NCBI GenBank assembly: GCA_030827135.1
Contig: JAURFE010000002.1
Span: forward strand, 248,001 to 312,000
Length of the DNA stretch: 64,000 nt
Origin: Vicinamibacterales bacterium
GTDB lineage: Bacteria > Acidobacteriota > Vicinamibacteria > Vicinamibacterales > SCN-69-37
Direction: 5' to 3'
Shown here: positions 34,211 through 41,232 of the stretch, piece after piece
Layout of the letters: the number at the start of each line of letters is the position of its first letter
How positions within the stretch are numbered: position 1 is the stretch's first letter
Position numbers and translations under genes: made by a program
Notes under the pieces: generated by a model
Seen by the model: the letters and a program-made list of their open reading frames with translations, nothing else
Databases searched by the model: none
What the model was told of the DNA's origin: nothing

Positions 34211-35127
34211 TGGCAGACCTCTCCGTCCCTATCGGGTCCCTCACACTGAAGAACCCGGTCATCGCCGCCTCAGGCTGTTTCGGCTACGGCGTCGAATACT
34301 CGAAGGCCTTCGACATCTCGACGCTGGGTGGCGTCGCGGTCAAGGGGCTCTTCCTCAATGAACGCGAAGGCCACGCGCCCCCGCGCATCGTCGAGACGCC
34401 GGCAGGCATGCTGAACGCGATCGGGCTGCAGGGCATCGGCGTGCATCGGTTTGTCGCCGAGAAACTTCCGGAACTGCGCGCGCTCGGCGCCACGACGATC
34501 GTCAATGTCTGTGGCACCACGATCGACGAGTACTGCGAGGTCTCACGCATCTTGTCGGACCACGAAGGCGTCCATGCGATCGAGCTGAACATCTCGTGCC
34601 CGAACATCAAGGAGGGCGGCATCCAGTTTGGCTGCAGCCTCATCGGCACACACGACGTGGTGTCTGCTGTTCGCAAGGTCACGTCGCTGCCGCTCATTCC
34701 GAAGCTGACGCCGAATGTCACCGACCCGGCGTCGTTTGCACGCGCATCGGAAGAGGCCGGCGCGGATGCGATCTCGCTGGTGAACACCTTCCTGGCGATG
34801 GCCATCGATGTGGAGACCCGCCAGCCGAAGCTCACCAACGGCATGGGCGGCCTCAGCGGTCCGGCGATTCGCCCGATCGCGGTGCGGATGGTGTATGAGT
34901 GCCGGCAGGCCGTGAAGATTCCGATCATCGGGATGGGTGGCATCGCCACCGTCACCGACGCGCTCGAGTTCATCATCGCGGGCGCCAACGCGGTGCAGGT
35001 GGGCACCGCCAACTTCGTGGAGCCGCTGCTCTGGCAGGGGCTCATTGACGGGATCAACGCCTACCTCGACCGCCATCAACTGGCCGGGGTGGGCGACCTT
35101 GTCGGTCAGGTCAGGTCCGGAAAATGA
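34210..35127 (+). CDS. pyrD: dihydroorotate dehydrogenase, class 1B catalytic subunit
   Basis: 305-residue FMN TIM barrel oxidising dihydroorotate to orotate, NAD-dependent with PyrK. NPVIAASGCFGYGVEY, KGLFLNEREGHAPPRI, LNISCPNIKEGG, PLIPKLTPNV, VNTFLAMAIDVE, GGLSGPAIRPIAVR and GMGGI/VQVGTANF phosphate loops are all present. Overlaps pyrK by one base and pyrF by 4 bases. Confidence 0.95.
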   Translation: MADLSVPIGSLTLKNPVIAASGCFGYGVEYSKAFDISTLGGVAVKGLFLNEREGHAPPRIVETPAGMLNAIGLQGIGVHRFVAEKLPELRALGATTIVNVCGTTIDEYCEVSRILSDHEGVHAIELNISCPNIKEGGIQFGCSLIGTHDVVSAVRKVTSLPLIPKLTPNVTDPASFARASEEAGADAISLVNTFLAMAIDVETRQPKLTNGMGGLSGPAIRPIAVRMVYECRQAVKIPIIGMGGIATVTDALEFIIAGANAVQVGTANFVEPLLWQGLIDGINAYLDRHQLAGVGDLVGQVRSGK

Positions 35128-35837
35128 ATCCCATTCTTGTGGCACTCGATGTGGCGTCGGCCCGTGAAGCGCTCGCCATGGCCGATGCGCTGCGGGGCAC
35201 GGTCGGCGGCTACAAAGTCGGCAGCCAGCTGTTCACGGCGGAAGGCCCGGACATCGTGCGGGCGCTCACCATGCGCGGCGACAAGGTGTTTCTGGATCTG
35301 AAATTCCACGACATCCCGAACACGGTGGCCGGCGCCATCGCCTCGGCCAGCCGCCTCGGGGCGTGGATGATGAACGTGCATGCCGCCGGAGGCCCCGCCA
35401 TGATGGCCGCCGCAAAGGCGGCTGCCGATACGGCGGCGGCTGGGGGTCACGCGCGACCGGTCGTCATTGCCGTGACGGTGTTGACCAGCATGGACGAGGC
35501 CACACTGCGGGCGGTCGGCGTCGACACGTCCCCGCTGGAGCAGGTCGTCCACCTCGCACGGATGGCACAAGATGCCGGTCTCGACGGCGTGGTGGCTTCG
35601 CCGCTTGAAACGGCCGCCATCCGCGCGGCGTGTGGTCCGGATTTTCTGATTGTGACGCCGGGCATCCGCGGCGGCGCAGCCGGCGACGCCAAAAACGACC
35701 AGTCCCGCACGATGACCCCGGATGAGGCCATGCGTGCGGGCGCGAGCTACCTGGTCGTCGGGCGACCAATCACGGCCGCAGCGGAGCCCAGGGTGGCCGC
35801 GGGCGAGATTGCCGCGGCGGCGTCAATTGAGGACTGA
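35124..35837 (+). CDS. pyrF: orotidine 5'-phosphate decarboxylase
   Basis: 237 residues; decarboxylates OMP to UMP. Catalytic DLKFHDIPNTVAGA (Asp-Lys-Asp); VALDVASAREALAM start; VTPGIRGGAAGDAKNDQSRT and SYLVVGRPITAAAEP phosphate-binding end. The C-terminal SIED and stop fall in an AATTGAGGA repeat shared with other intergenic sites. Last gene of the pyrK-pyrD-pyrF operon. Confidence 0.96.
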   Translation: MNPILVALDVASAREALAMADALRGTVGGYKVGSQLFTAEGPDIVRALTMRGDKVFLDLKFHDIPNTVAGAIASASRLGAWMMNVHAAGGPAMMAAAKAAADTAAAGGHARPVVIAVTVLTSMDEATLRAVGVDTSPLEQVVHLARMAQDAGLDGVVASPLETAAIRAACGPDFLIVTPGIRGGAAGDAKNDQSRTMTPDEAMRAGASYLVVGRPITAAAEPRVAAGEIAAAASIED

Positions 35838-35890
35838 GGATTAATTGGGGAACTGAGGGATTGCCAATCCTCAATCCTCCATCCTCAATT
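35823..35890. repeat. AATTGAGGA/AATCCTC inverted repeat between pyrF and pal
   Basis: AATTGAGGACTGAGGATT on the left is an imperfect inverted match to AATCCTCCATCCTCAATT on the right (about 35862-35890). It forms a long, moderately AT-rich stem between convergent genes and includes the pyrF stop. Probably a transcription end signal, although no T tract follows. Confidence 0.65.
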
Positions 35891-35905
35891 CTTCACGGCC
35901 TGGAA

Positions 35906-36493
35906 CTACTTGGCCGTGAAGATGAAGTGTCCCCGCCGGTTCTGCGACCAGCAGGACTCGACGTCCTCGGTGCAGAACGGCTGCTCTTCACCCTTGCTCA
36001 CAATGCTGATGCGCGTGACAGGGACGCCGAGGCTGACCAGATAATCACGCACCGACGAGGCGCGGCGCTCCGCCAGGGCGAGATTGTATTCGTTGGTCCC
36101 CCGCGAGTCAGCGTGCCCTTCGACCGTGATCGTTGTGGACACCCAGCGGCGCAGCCAGTCCGCGTTCTTCTGCAGGCTCGCGCGCGCGGCATCTGACAAC
36201 TCGGCGCTGTCGTATTCAAAAAACACGTCCGCGAGGGGCCGCTGCGCGTTGAGTTGCTCCAGCGTCATGCTCGCGAACAGCTGATCCTCGGTCGGAGGAG
36301 CAGGCGGCGGGGGCGGTGGCGGCTGCGGCGCGGGCGGCGGCGGGGGTGGCGGGGGCGGCGGAGTCACGGCCACCGGCGGGGGTGGGGGCGGCGCGGGCGC
36401 CGGCGGCGGCTGCTTCTTGCCGCACGCCGCGGTCACGACCAGGGCACCGGCCAGGAACGTGAGGGAGAGGACACGAACTGAGAATCGAGGCAT
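35906..36493 (-). CDS. pal: peptidoglycan-associated lipoprotein (Pal/OmpA-like)
   Basis: 195 residues. Lipoprotein signal with Cys24 (VVTAAC); a Pro-rich linker (~30-67, runs of PPPPPPP and PAPQPP) that would reach away from the outer membrane; OmpA C-terminal domain ~85-190 with VFFEYDSAEL, VEGHADSRGTNEYNLALAERRA and a KGEEQPFCTED region. The Cys pair near the end (PFC...ESC) may form a disulfide. No tolAB or ybgF genes nearby. TAAGCT lies 6 bases before the ATG. Confidence 0.85.
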   Translation of the reverse strand: MPRFSVRVLSLTFLAGALVVTAACGKKQPPPAPAPPPPPPVAVTPPPPPPPPPPAPQPPPPPPPAPPTEDQLFASMTLEQLNAQRPLADVFFEYDSAELSDAARASLQKNADWLRRWVSTTITVEGHADSRGTNEYNLALAERRASSVRDYLVSLGVPVTRISIVSKGEEQPFCTEDVESCWSQNRRGHFIFTAK

Positions 36494-36499
36494 GTGCGG

Positions 36500-36505
36500 A
36501 GCTTA
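36500..36505 (-). promoter_or_regulatory. -10 box TAAGCT, leaderless start of pal
   Basis: On the minus strand TAAGCT ends 6 bases before the pal ATG; the upstream bases TTAATAA are AT-rich. No Shine-Dalgarno sequence is present. Confidence 0.35.
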
Positions 36506-36610
36506 TTAACCCCCGACGGCGGTGTCAACGAATACCGTGTCAATTTCAGGCGCTGCGGTTCGTCATGTCACTGAGTGAGAATGTCCTCACGCCGCACACT
36601 GGAACCTGCC

Positions 36611-37084
36611 ATGTCCCGTTTCCTTGCCCTGCTACGAGATCACCCCTCCGGCTTTGCCAGCCTGAGCGCCGCAGAGATACAGGCCGTCATCGAGAAATAC
36701 GTCGCGTGGGGGGAGCGGTTACGGGCCTCAGGTCACCTCGTCCACGAAGCCTTCCACCGCCTCGACCGGGCCTCCGAGGGGGCAGTCATGAGCCGATGTC
36801 ACCTGGAGGCAGGCATCGCCTCGCTCCACGCCGCCGCAGCCTCGTGGCCACCACCCCCTGGGCGCGGATCGTGGCGCTCTATGACGACCTGGTGGCCCTC
36901 CAGCCCACCGGCATCGTCTATCTGAACCGCGCGATCGCCCTGGGCATGCGCGACGGCCCACGCGCGGGATTGGCCGCGCTCGGGAGACCGCGACGCCGCC
37001 CGGGCGGCCTACACGCGCGCCCTGGCCTGCCCCTGCTCGGCGCCCGAGCGGCGTTTCGTCGCGCAGCGCCTGTCACAACTCTGA
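36611..37084 (+). pseudogene. decayed YciI-like gene fused to ECF sigma factor remnant
   Basis: The first ~50 codons (MSRFLALLRDHPSGFASLS, VIEKYVAWGERLRASGHLV) match the N-terminus of a YCII-domain protein. The same frame then jumps to SRCHLEAGIASLHAAAAS, which belongs near the C-terminus of DUF6596/SigJ-type ECF sigma factors. The next sigma segment, TTPWARIVALYDDLVALQPT and IVYLNRAIALGMRDGP, is in another frame from ~36846, and a third frame holds GDRDAARAAYTRALACPC and SAPERRFVAQRLSQL up to the TGA at 37082-37084. So at least one large internal deletion and two frame changes have occurred. YciI-ECF pairs are a known gene neighbourhood. The 36494-37204 gap holds only this remnant and repeats. 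Confidence 0.8.
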
Positions 37085-37186
37085 CCCAACCTCACCCACC
37101 CAACACGGCGCGCTACAGTTCAGCGCGCCCTACGTACCCAACCTCACCCAACCCACACGGCCCGCTACAGGGCAGCGCGCCCTACA
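37081..37186. repeat. composite repeat: CAACC runs plus two palindromic elements
   Basis: GACCCAACCTCACCCACCCAAC (in shortened form) precedes GGCGCGCT-ACAGTTC-AGCGCGCC (37107-37129) followed by CTACGTA, then a second CCCAACCTCACCC run and GGCCCGCT-ACAGGGC-AGCGCGCC (37159-37181). Orientation is opposite to the 9758 copies. Lies between the sigma remnant and the methyltransferase gene. Confidence 0.85.
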
Positions 37187-37189
37187 CCC

Positions 37190-37195
37190 TACAAT
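37190..37195 (+). promoter_or_regulatory. -10 box TACAAT, near-leaderless start
   Basis: TACAAT ends 9 bases before the ATG at 37205 and directly follows the palindromic repeat cluster. No ribosome-binding site is seen. Confidence 0.45.
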
Positions 37196-37204
37196 TGGTC
37201 CCAC

Positions 37205-37939
37205 ATGGACGTCATGCTGGCCGCGACGGCCAACGCCGAAGACACACACTTCTGGTTCAGAGGCCTCCGGCGGACCACTCGCCGCCTGCTTGAAGCGGAG
37301 TTGCAGGGCGCACGCCCGACGCAGATCGTGGATTGCGGGTGCGGCACCGGCCGCAATCTTGACTGGCTGCGGGAGCTTGGTCCGGTCGTCGGCGTGGAAC
37401 TCTCCCCCACCGGCCTGGCGGTGGCGCGCGCTCATCAGCGCCCGGTCGTGCAGGGCTCGGTTCTCGATCTGCCGCTGGCAGACGCCTCTGTGGATCTCGC
37501 CACCTCGTTCGATGTGATCTATTGCCTGCACGACGACCAGGAACAACGCGCGCTGAGCGAGATGCACCGGGTGCTTCGGCCCGGCGGCCTGGCGCTCTTT
37601 AATGTGGCCGCCCTCAATCTCTTGCGCGGATCCCACTCCCCCCTGAGCGGTGAAGTCCGGCGCTATACCAGGGCCGCGCTCAAAGCCCACATCGAAGCGG
37701 CAGGCTTCCGGATCACCCGCCTGACGTTCACCAACTGCGTCACCTTCCCGGTCATGCTCGGCGCGCGGCTGTCGGACCGCCTGCTCGGGAAAGCCAACAT
37801 CGGATCGACGGCCGACCTCCAGGTGCCGATGGCGCCGATCAATACCGCGCTCGATCTCGCGCTGTGCCTCGAGTCGCGCGCAATCACGTATGTCAACATG
37901 CCGATCGGGTCGTCGCTGTTCTGCCTCGCGCGGAAGTGA
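37205..37939 (+). CDS. SAM-dependent methyltransferase, class I
   Basis: 244 residues. Motif I IVDCGCGTGRNL, acidic end of beta-2 VVGVELSPTGLAVA, motif II/III region GSVLDLPLADASVDL, post-motif EMHRVLRPGGLALFNV. N-terminal HFWFRGLRRTTRRLLE is like sugar-linked or lipid methyltransferases. Monocistronic and flanked on both sides by the palindromic repeat element. Substrate unknown. Confidence 0.85.
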   Translation: MDVMLAATANAEDTHFWFRGLRRTTRRLLEAELQGARPTQIVDCGCGTGRNLDWLRELGPVVGVELSPTGLAVARAHQRPVVQGSVLDLPLADASVDLATSFDVIYCLHDDQEQRALSEMHRVLRPGGLALFNVAALNLLRGSHSPLSGEVRRYTRAALKAHIEAAGFRITRLTFTNCVTFPVMLGARLSDRLLGKANIGSTADLQVPMAPINTALDLALCLESRAITYVNMPIGSSLFCLARK

Positions 37940-37940
37940 G

Positions 37941-37986
37941 GTTGGGTAAGGTTGGGGGCGCAGGGCGCGCTGAACTGTAGCGCGCC
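37941..37986. repeat. palindromic element with GGTTGGG run
   Basis: GGTTGGGTAAGGTTGGGGG (37940-37958 region) precedes GGCGCGCT-GAACTGT-AGCGCGCC (37964-37986), a perfect 8-bp stem with a 7-base loop. Located between the convergent methyltransferase and large membrane protein genes. Confidence 0.85.
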
Positions 37987-37998
37987 GTACTGATTGCG

Positions 37999-40317
37999 TC
38001 AGGGCACTCTGGTAATGCGCAGATCAAACACGCGCAAGCTGAGTTGGCGGCGATCCGCGCTTTCACCTCGATCAGCGGGCACGTAGATGTCGGAGACTTC
38101 CAGCGTAATGTCGCCGCGGGCGGCCGCCAGTGCGGCGGCCGGCACCACCACAGACTCCGTGAAGTCGTCGCGGATGTGACGTCGTGCCACTTCGATGTCC
38201 CCGGCGCGCACGATCAGGTCCGTGCCCTTCGCGAAGTAGCGCGCCGGTGATTCCCCCGAGATCGTGAGCATGAGATCGCCTGGTGGAGCCGCGACTGTCA
38301 GATGCCCGACCCCACTCATCCAGCGCCACGACAGGCCGGTGCCCGGTTGCTGCTCGGGCTCATGCCACCCGCGCGCATACACCCACAACACGTCGTCGTA
38401 TGTCGCTGCGTCGAAAAACTCGAGCCCCACCGGGCGGCTGCGCGGTGTATTTTCAACACCGACCGACAATGTGGCGTAGGGCCCCTCCCCTGCAGGCACG
38501 CCTGACGGCAGGTCGATCCAGTGCAGGAAGTGGCGTTCAGGGGGAGTCACGAGCCATCGCCCGACCTCCTGCCCGTCAAGCCGTGCGACCAGCGTCTTGC
38601 GCGCAAAGCCATCAGTCCCCAGCTGTCGCCCGCCGATGACGACGCGCAGGGGTGCTGGATCACGGCGAAGGTACGCATGGGCCGGTTCCCGATGCGGGCC
38701 GAGGCCGAGCGCGGAGGTCGCGCCACCGATTTCAGGCGTCACCGCCCACCCGCGACCAAGCATCCAGCGCGGCGGCCCCACGTTCCACGCGTCCACATCC
38801 GCCGGCCGCGCGAGCGCCACGAGCCGTCGCGTGTCGGGATGCCAGGCGTACCGCGCATGCAGCCTGCGCGCACGGGCATCAATAAGCGCCAGATCGCGGC
38901 GCACCGGATTGGCCAGAAACCAGACCGGGCCCACGCCGCCCTGCCGCCAGTAGTCCACGACGGCCGCCACCTCACCACCCCACTCGGTAGGCAGGAGCCG
39001 GAAGGGCCAGGCCTCTCCCGCCCACACCACCGCCTGCCGGGCCTCCGATGCGACGCGTCGATGCATCCCCAGCGCGGTGGGTGGTGTCGGCGCGCCGGAC
39101 GGTACCCGGACGGTCGCCTCAAGATCGGCAAATGCGCGGAAGATGGGCGCACCCGCCGCGCCGTAGGCCGCCAGTGGCGGCTGGGCCACCCACAACGTCG
39201 CGGCGATCAGCGCGAGACCTGCGGCGATCGCCGCCGGACGTGCCAAGGCCGCAATCGCGACAATCGCTAGGGCCGCGGTCGGCACCACCATGGGCAGTGC
39301 ATACCGCAGCGTCGCGGTCTCCTGGAACGTCAGGTGAAACACGCAGTACGGCCAGAACGCGAGCACCAGCAACGCCAGGACGCCGCGACTGCGCGCAAAC
39401 AGGCGAAGGGTGCCCAGCGCCGCCAGACCCAGCACCACCCATGCGAGCGTCTCGTTCAGCCAGGGCGCGACAAACGTGCGCGACAACGCCTCGACAAACA
39501 GCGGCCACGACGGGCGCGTTGCCAGCATTTCAACGCCGATGAAGTCTTCAGCGCCCTGCGCCCCGAGCACGGCGAGATACGCGTCCCACCCGCCACTGAC
39601 GATCAACATGGGCACACACCACGCCAGCCCGCCCGCGGCACCACTCGCGACCAGACCCGCCACATCGCGCCAACGGCCTCGTGCCGCGAGTTCACCCGCG
39701 CACCAGCACAACAACGGGCCGGTCAGCCACATCGTCTGCGTGCGCAGACCGATAATCAGGCCCGCACCGGCCGCGGCCCACCACCAGACGGTCGGCGCCC
39801 CACCGGTCCCTGACGCTCGAAACAGCCGGAGCCCACTGAAGAACCCGGCCTGCACCGCAAGCGCGGCCACCAACCCGGGTACGTCGGTCAGGGGGCGACT
39901 GGCGGTGAGCCAGAACAACGGTGATGCCAGGGCAAGTACGGTCGCCAACAGCGACTGCGTCGGCGACAGGCCCACTGCCGACCACAAGGCGTGGAGCACC
40001 CACACCGCCACCACGGACGCCGCAATGCTCCACACGGCAAGGCCTGCTGCAGCGCGCTGGTCGCGCGACCACTCCGGGGCGAGCGTAGACACCGCCGCAT
40101 CAGACGCCTTGCCCGCCGCGATGTAGAGGGGATAGCCCGGTGGATGCGGGCGATGTTTCGACACGTCGAACGATTCGACGCCCAGGGCGAAGTTGACGGA
40201 GTCCAAATCCTCAAGTGTGGGCGGCAGCGCGGCGGCATGCGCCAGCGCCACGACCAACCCGATGACCGCGAGAAGACTTTTACTCGTCCCAGTCGTCGCC
40301 GTCGTCGTCGTCCTCAT
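37999..40317 (-). CDS. large polytopic membrane protein, GT39/GT-C-like
   Basis: 772 residues if started at ATG 40317, which lies inside the end of the LysW-like gene (38-base overlap); this is the only ATG that leaves the first TM helix (SKSLLAVIGLVVALAHAAAL) whole. About 10-12 TM segments to ~430, then a ~340-residue soluble C-terminal region with a probable beta-sandwich end. The first-loop acidic motif TLEDLDSVNFALGVESFDVSKH resembles the catalytic loop of GT-C glycosyltransferases, followed by RPHPPGYPLY. Probably a lipid-linked sugar transferase or similar envelope enzyme; substrate unknown. Confidence 0.7.
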   Translation of the reverse strand: MRTTTTATTGTSKSLLAVIGLVVALAHAAALPPTLEDLDSVNFALGVESFDVSKHRPHPPGYPLYIAAGKASDAAVSTLAPEWSRDQRAAAGLAVWSIAASVVAVWVLHALWSAVGLSPTQSLLATVLALASPLFWLTASRPLTDVPGLVAALAVQAGFFSGLRLFRASGTGGAPTVWWWAAAGAGLIIGLRTQTMWLTGPLLCWCAGELAARGRWRDVAGLVASGAAGGLAWCVPMLIVSGGWDAYLAVLGAQGAEDFIGVEMLATRPSWPLFVEALSRTFVAPWLNETLAWVVLGLAALGTLRLFARSRGVLALLVLAFWPYCVFHLTFQETATLRYALPMVVPTAALAIVAIAALARPAAIAAGLALIAATLWVAQPPLAAYGAAGAPIFRAFADLEATVRVPSGAPTPPTALGMHRRVASEARQAVVWAGEAWPFRLLPTEWGGEVAAVVDYWRQGGVGPVWFLANPVRRDLALIDARARRLHARYAWHPDTRRLVALARPADVDAWNVGPPRWMLGRGWAVTPEIGGATSALGLGPHREPAHAYLRRDPAPLRVVIGGRQLGTDGFARKTLVARLDGQEVGRWLVTPPERHFLHWIDLPSGVPAGEGPYATLSVGVENTPRSRPVGLEFFDAATYDDVLWVYARGWHEPEQQPGTGLSWRWMSGVGHLTVAAPPGDLMLTISGESPARYFAKGTDLIVRAGDIEVARRHIRDDFTESVVVPAAALAAARGDITLEVSDIYVPADRGESADRRQLSLRVFDLRITRVP

Positions 40318-40531
40318 CGTCGCCGTCGAGTTCCTCGACGTCGTCGTCCTCGCTCTTTTCCTCGTCGTCCTCTTCGTCTTCGTCGTCGACGTCGAACTCC
40401 AGGGGGTCGAGGACCGCGATGCGGAGGGTGCTGGCGCAGCCGTCACAGACCCAGGGGTCGCCCACTTCCATTTCTTCGAGGTCGTCTTCGTCGATCTCGA
40501 TTTCGATGTCACATTCCGGGCAGGTCGCCAT
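40280..40531 (-). CDS. LysW-like amino-group carrier protein with acidic tail
   Basis: 83 residues. A zinc-ribbon N-terminus with Cys4, Cys7, Cys29 and Cys32 (CPEC...CDGC), then RIAVLDPLEFDV, and a C-terminus ending DDWDE. LysW/ArgW carriers have the same order: CPEC, CxxC, LDPLxL, and a terminal EDWGE whose last Glu carries the substrate. Here a ~30-residue Asp/Glu-rich stretch is inserted before the end, and the Gly is Asp. Strong SD GGAGGAGA and a TATAAT box (40553-40558) precede it. No LysX/ArgX or LysZ/Y gene is adjacent, so the role is open. Confidence 0.6.
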   Translation of the reverse strand: MATCPECDIEIEIDEDDLEEMEVGDPWVCDGCASTLRIAVLDPLEFDVDDEDEEDDEEKSEDDDVEELDGDDEDDDDGDDWDE

Positions 40532-40552
40532 ACACTCTCCTCCGAGACCGCG

Positions 40553-40558
40553 ATTATA
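40553..40558 (-). promoter_or_regulatory. -10 box TATAAT for the LysW-like gene (leadered)
   Basis: TATAAT on the minus strand, 21 bases before the ATG, followed by a GGAGG Shine-Dalgarno sequence 7 bases from the start. Shows that ordinary leadered genes coexist with the leaderless ones. Confidence 0.55.
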
Positions 40559-40590
40559 CCGACGCGATTCCAAGCGCTGCAATCATCAAC

Positions 40591-41232
40591 ATGAGCAAGC
40601 TCGTTTTATTGGCCCATCGGGACGGCACGGTGCGTGACCGATTCGCCGCGGCGCTCGCCGATGCGCGCCACCAATATGTCACGGCTGCTTCACACGACCA
40701 CGCGGTGGCGGCCGCGGCGCGCCGGGACCCGGCGGTCAGCCTGGCCGTGATCGACGTGCGACTGCCTCCCGATCCGGTCGTGTGGATCCGGCAACTGCGT
40801 ACCGCGGCGCATTCGGCCCTTCCCGTGCTGGTGTTTGCCGGCACCGTCGGCGATGCGTCCGCCAGCCGCGCGTTGCTGTCGGCGGCCATTGCCGGATACA
40901 TCAATGACCATGCGGCCACGGCGCAGATCCTTCCCGCGCTGGCGCCCCATCTGTTTCCGTCGAGTTTTGACCGCCGGCTGTCGCCGCGCCAGGTGCTCAG
41001 CGTTCCGGTGTCCTATCGGTCAGGCAGCACGATTGCCGGCGCGGTCACTCTGAACGTGAGCCGCGGCGGACTCGCCATCCGCACGCTCAGCCCGTTGCCC
41101 TCGGGCGCTCCGATTGTGGTGAAGTTCCGCCTGCCGCCCTCTGCGACTGAAATCGAACGCGCCGGTCATGTGATCTGGTCCGACCAGCGCGTGGGCATGG
41201 GCATTCAGTTCGTTCAGGAACTGGACGACTAA
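40591..41232 (+). CDS. PilZ-domain protein with receiver-like N-terminus
   Basis: 213 residues. Residues ~1-115 look like a CheY-type receiver fold (KLVLLAHRDGTVRDRFAAAL; SLAVIDVRLPPDP holds the position of the phospho-Asp region; LPVLVFAGTV), but the acidic pocket is weak, so phosphorylation is uncertain. Residues ~120-213 are a PilZ domain with RRLSPRQVLSVPV (RxxxR) and LNVSRGGLAI (DxSxxG variant with Asn), which bind cyclic-di-GMP in many homologues. Likely a cyclic-di-GMP effector. Its stop overlaps the ATPase stop by 4 bases, convergent. Confidence 0.8.
   Translation: MSKLVLLAHRDGTVRDRFAAALADARHQYVTAASHDHAVAAAARRDPAVSLAVIDVRLPPDPVVWIRQLRTAAHSALPVLVFAGTVGDASASRALLSAAIAGYINDHAATAQILPALAPHLFPSSFDRRLSPRQVLSVPVSYRSGSTIAGAVTLNVSRGGLAIRTLSPLPSGAPIVVKFRLPPSATEIERAGHVIWSDQRVGMGIQFVQELDD

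Noticed and set aside
36611-37084. Functional YciI or ECF sigma factor gene
   Set aside because: Sigma regions 2 and 4 are absent and the remaining C-terminal pieces lie in three frames.
37081-37160. Telomere-like sequence or replication origin in the CCCAACC/GGTTGGG runs
   Set aside because: Too short, no DnaA boxes or dnaA/dnaN genes nearby; better explained as part of the repeat element.
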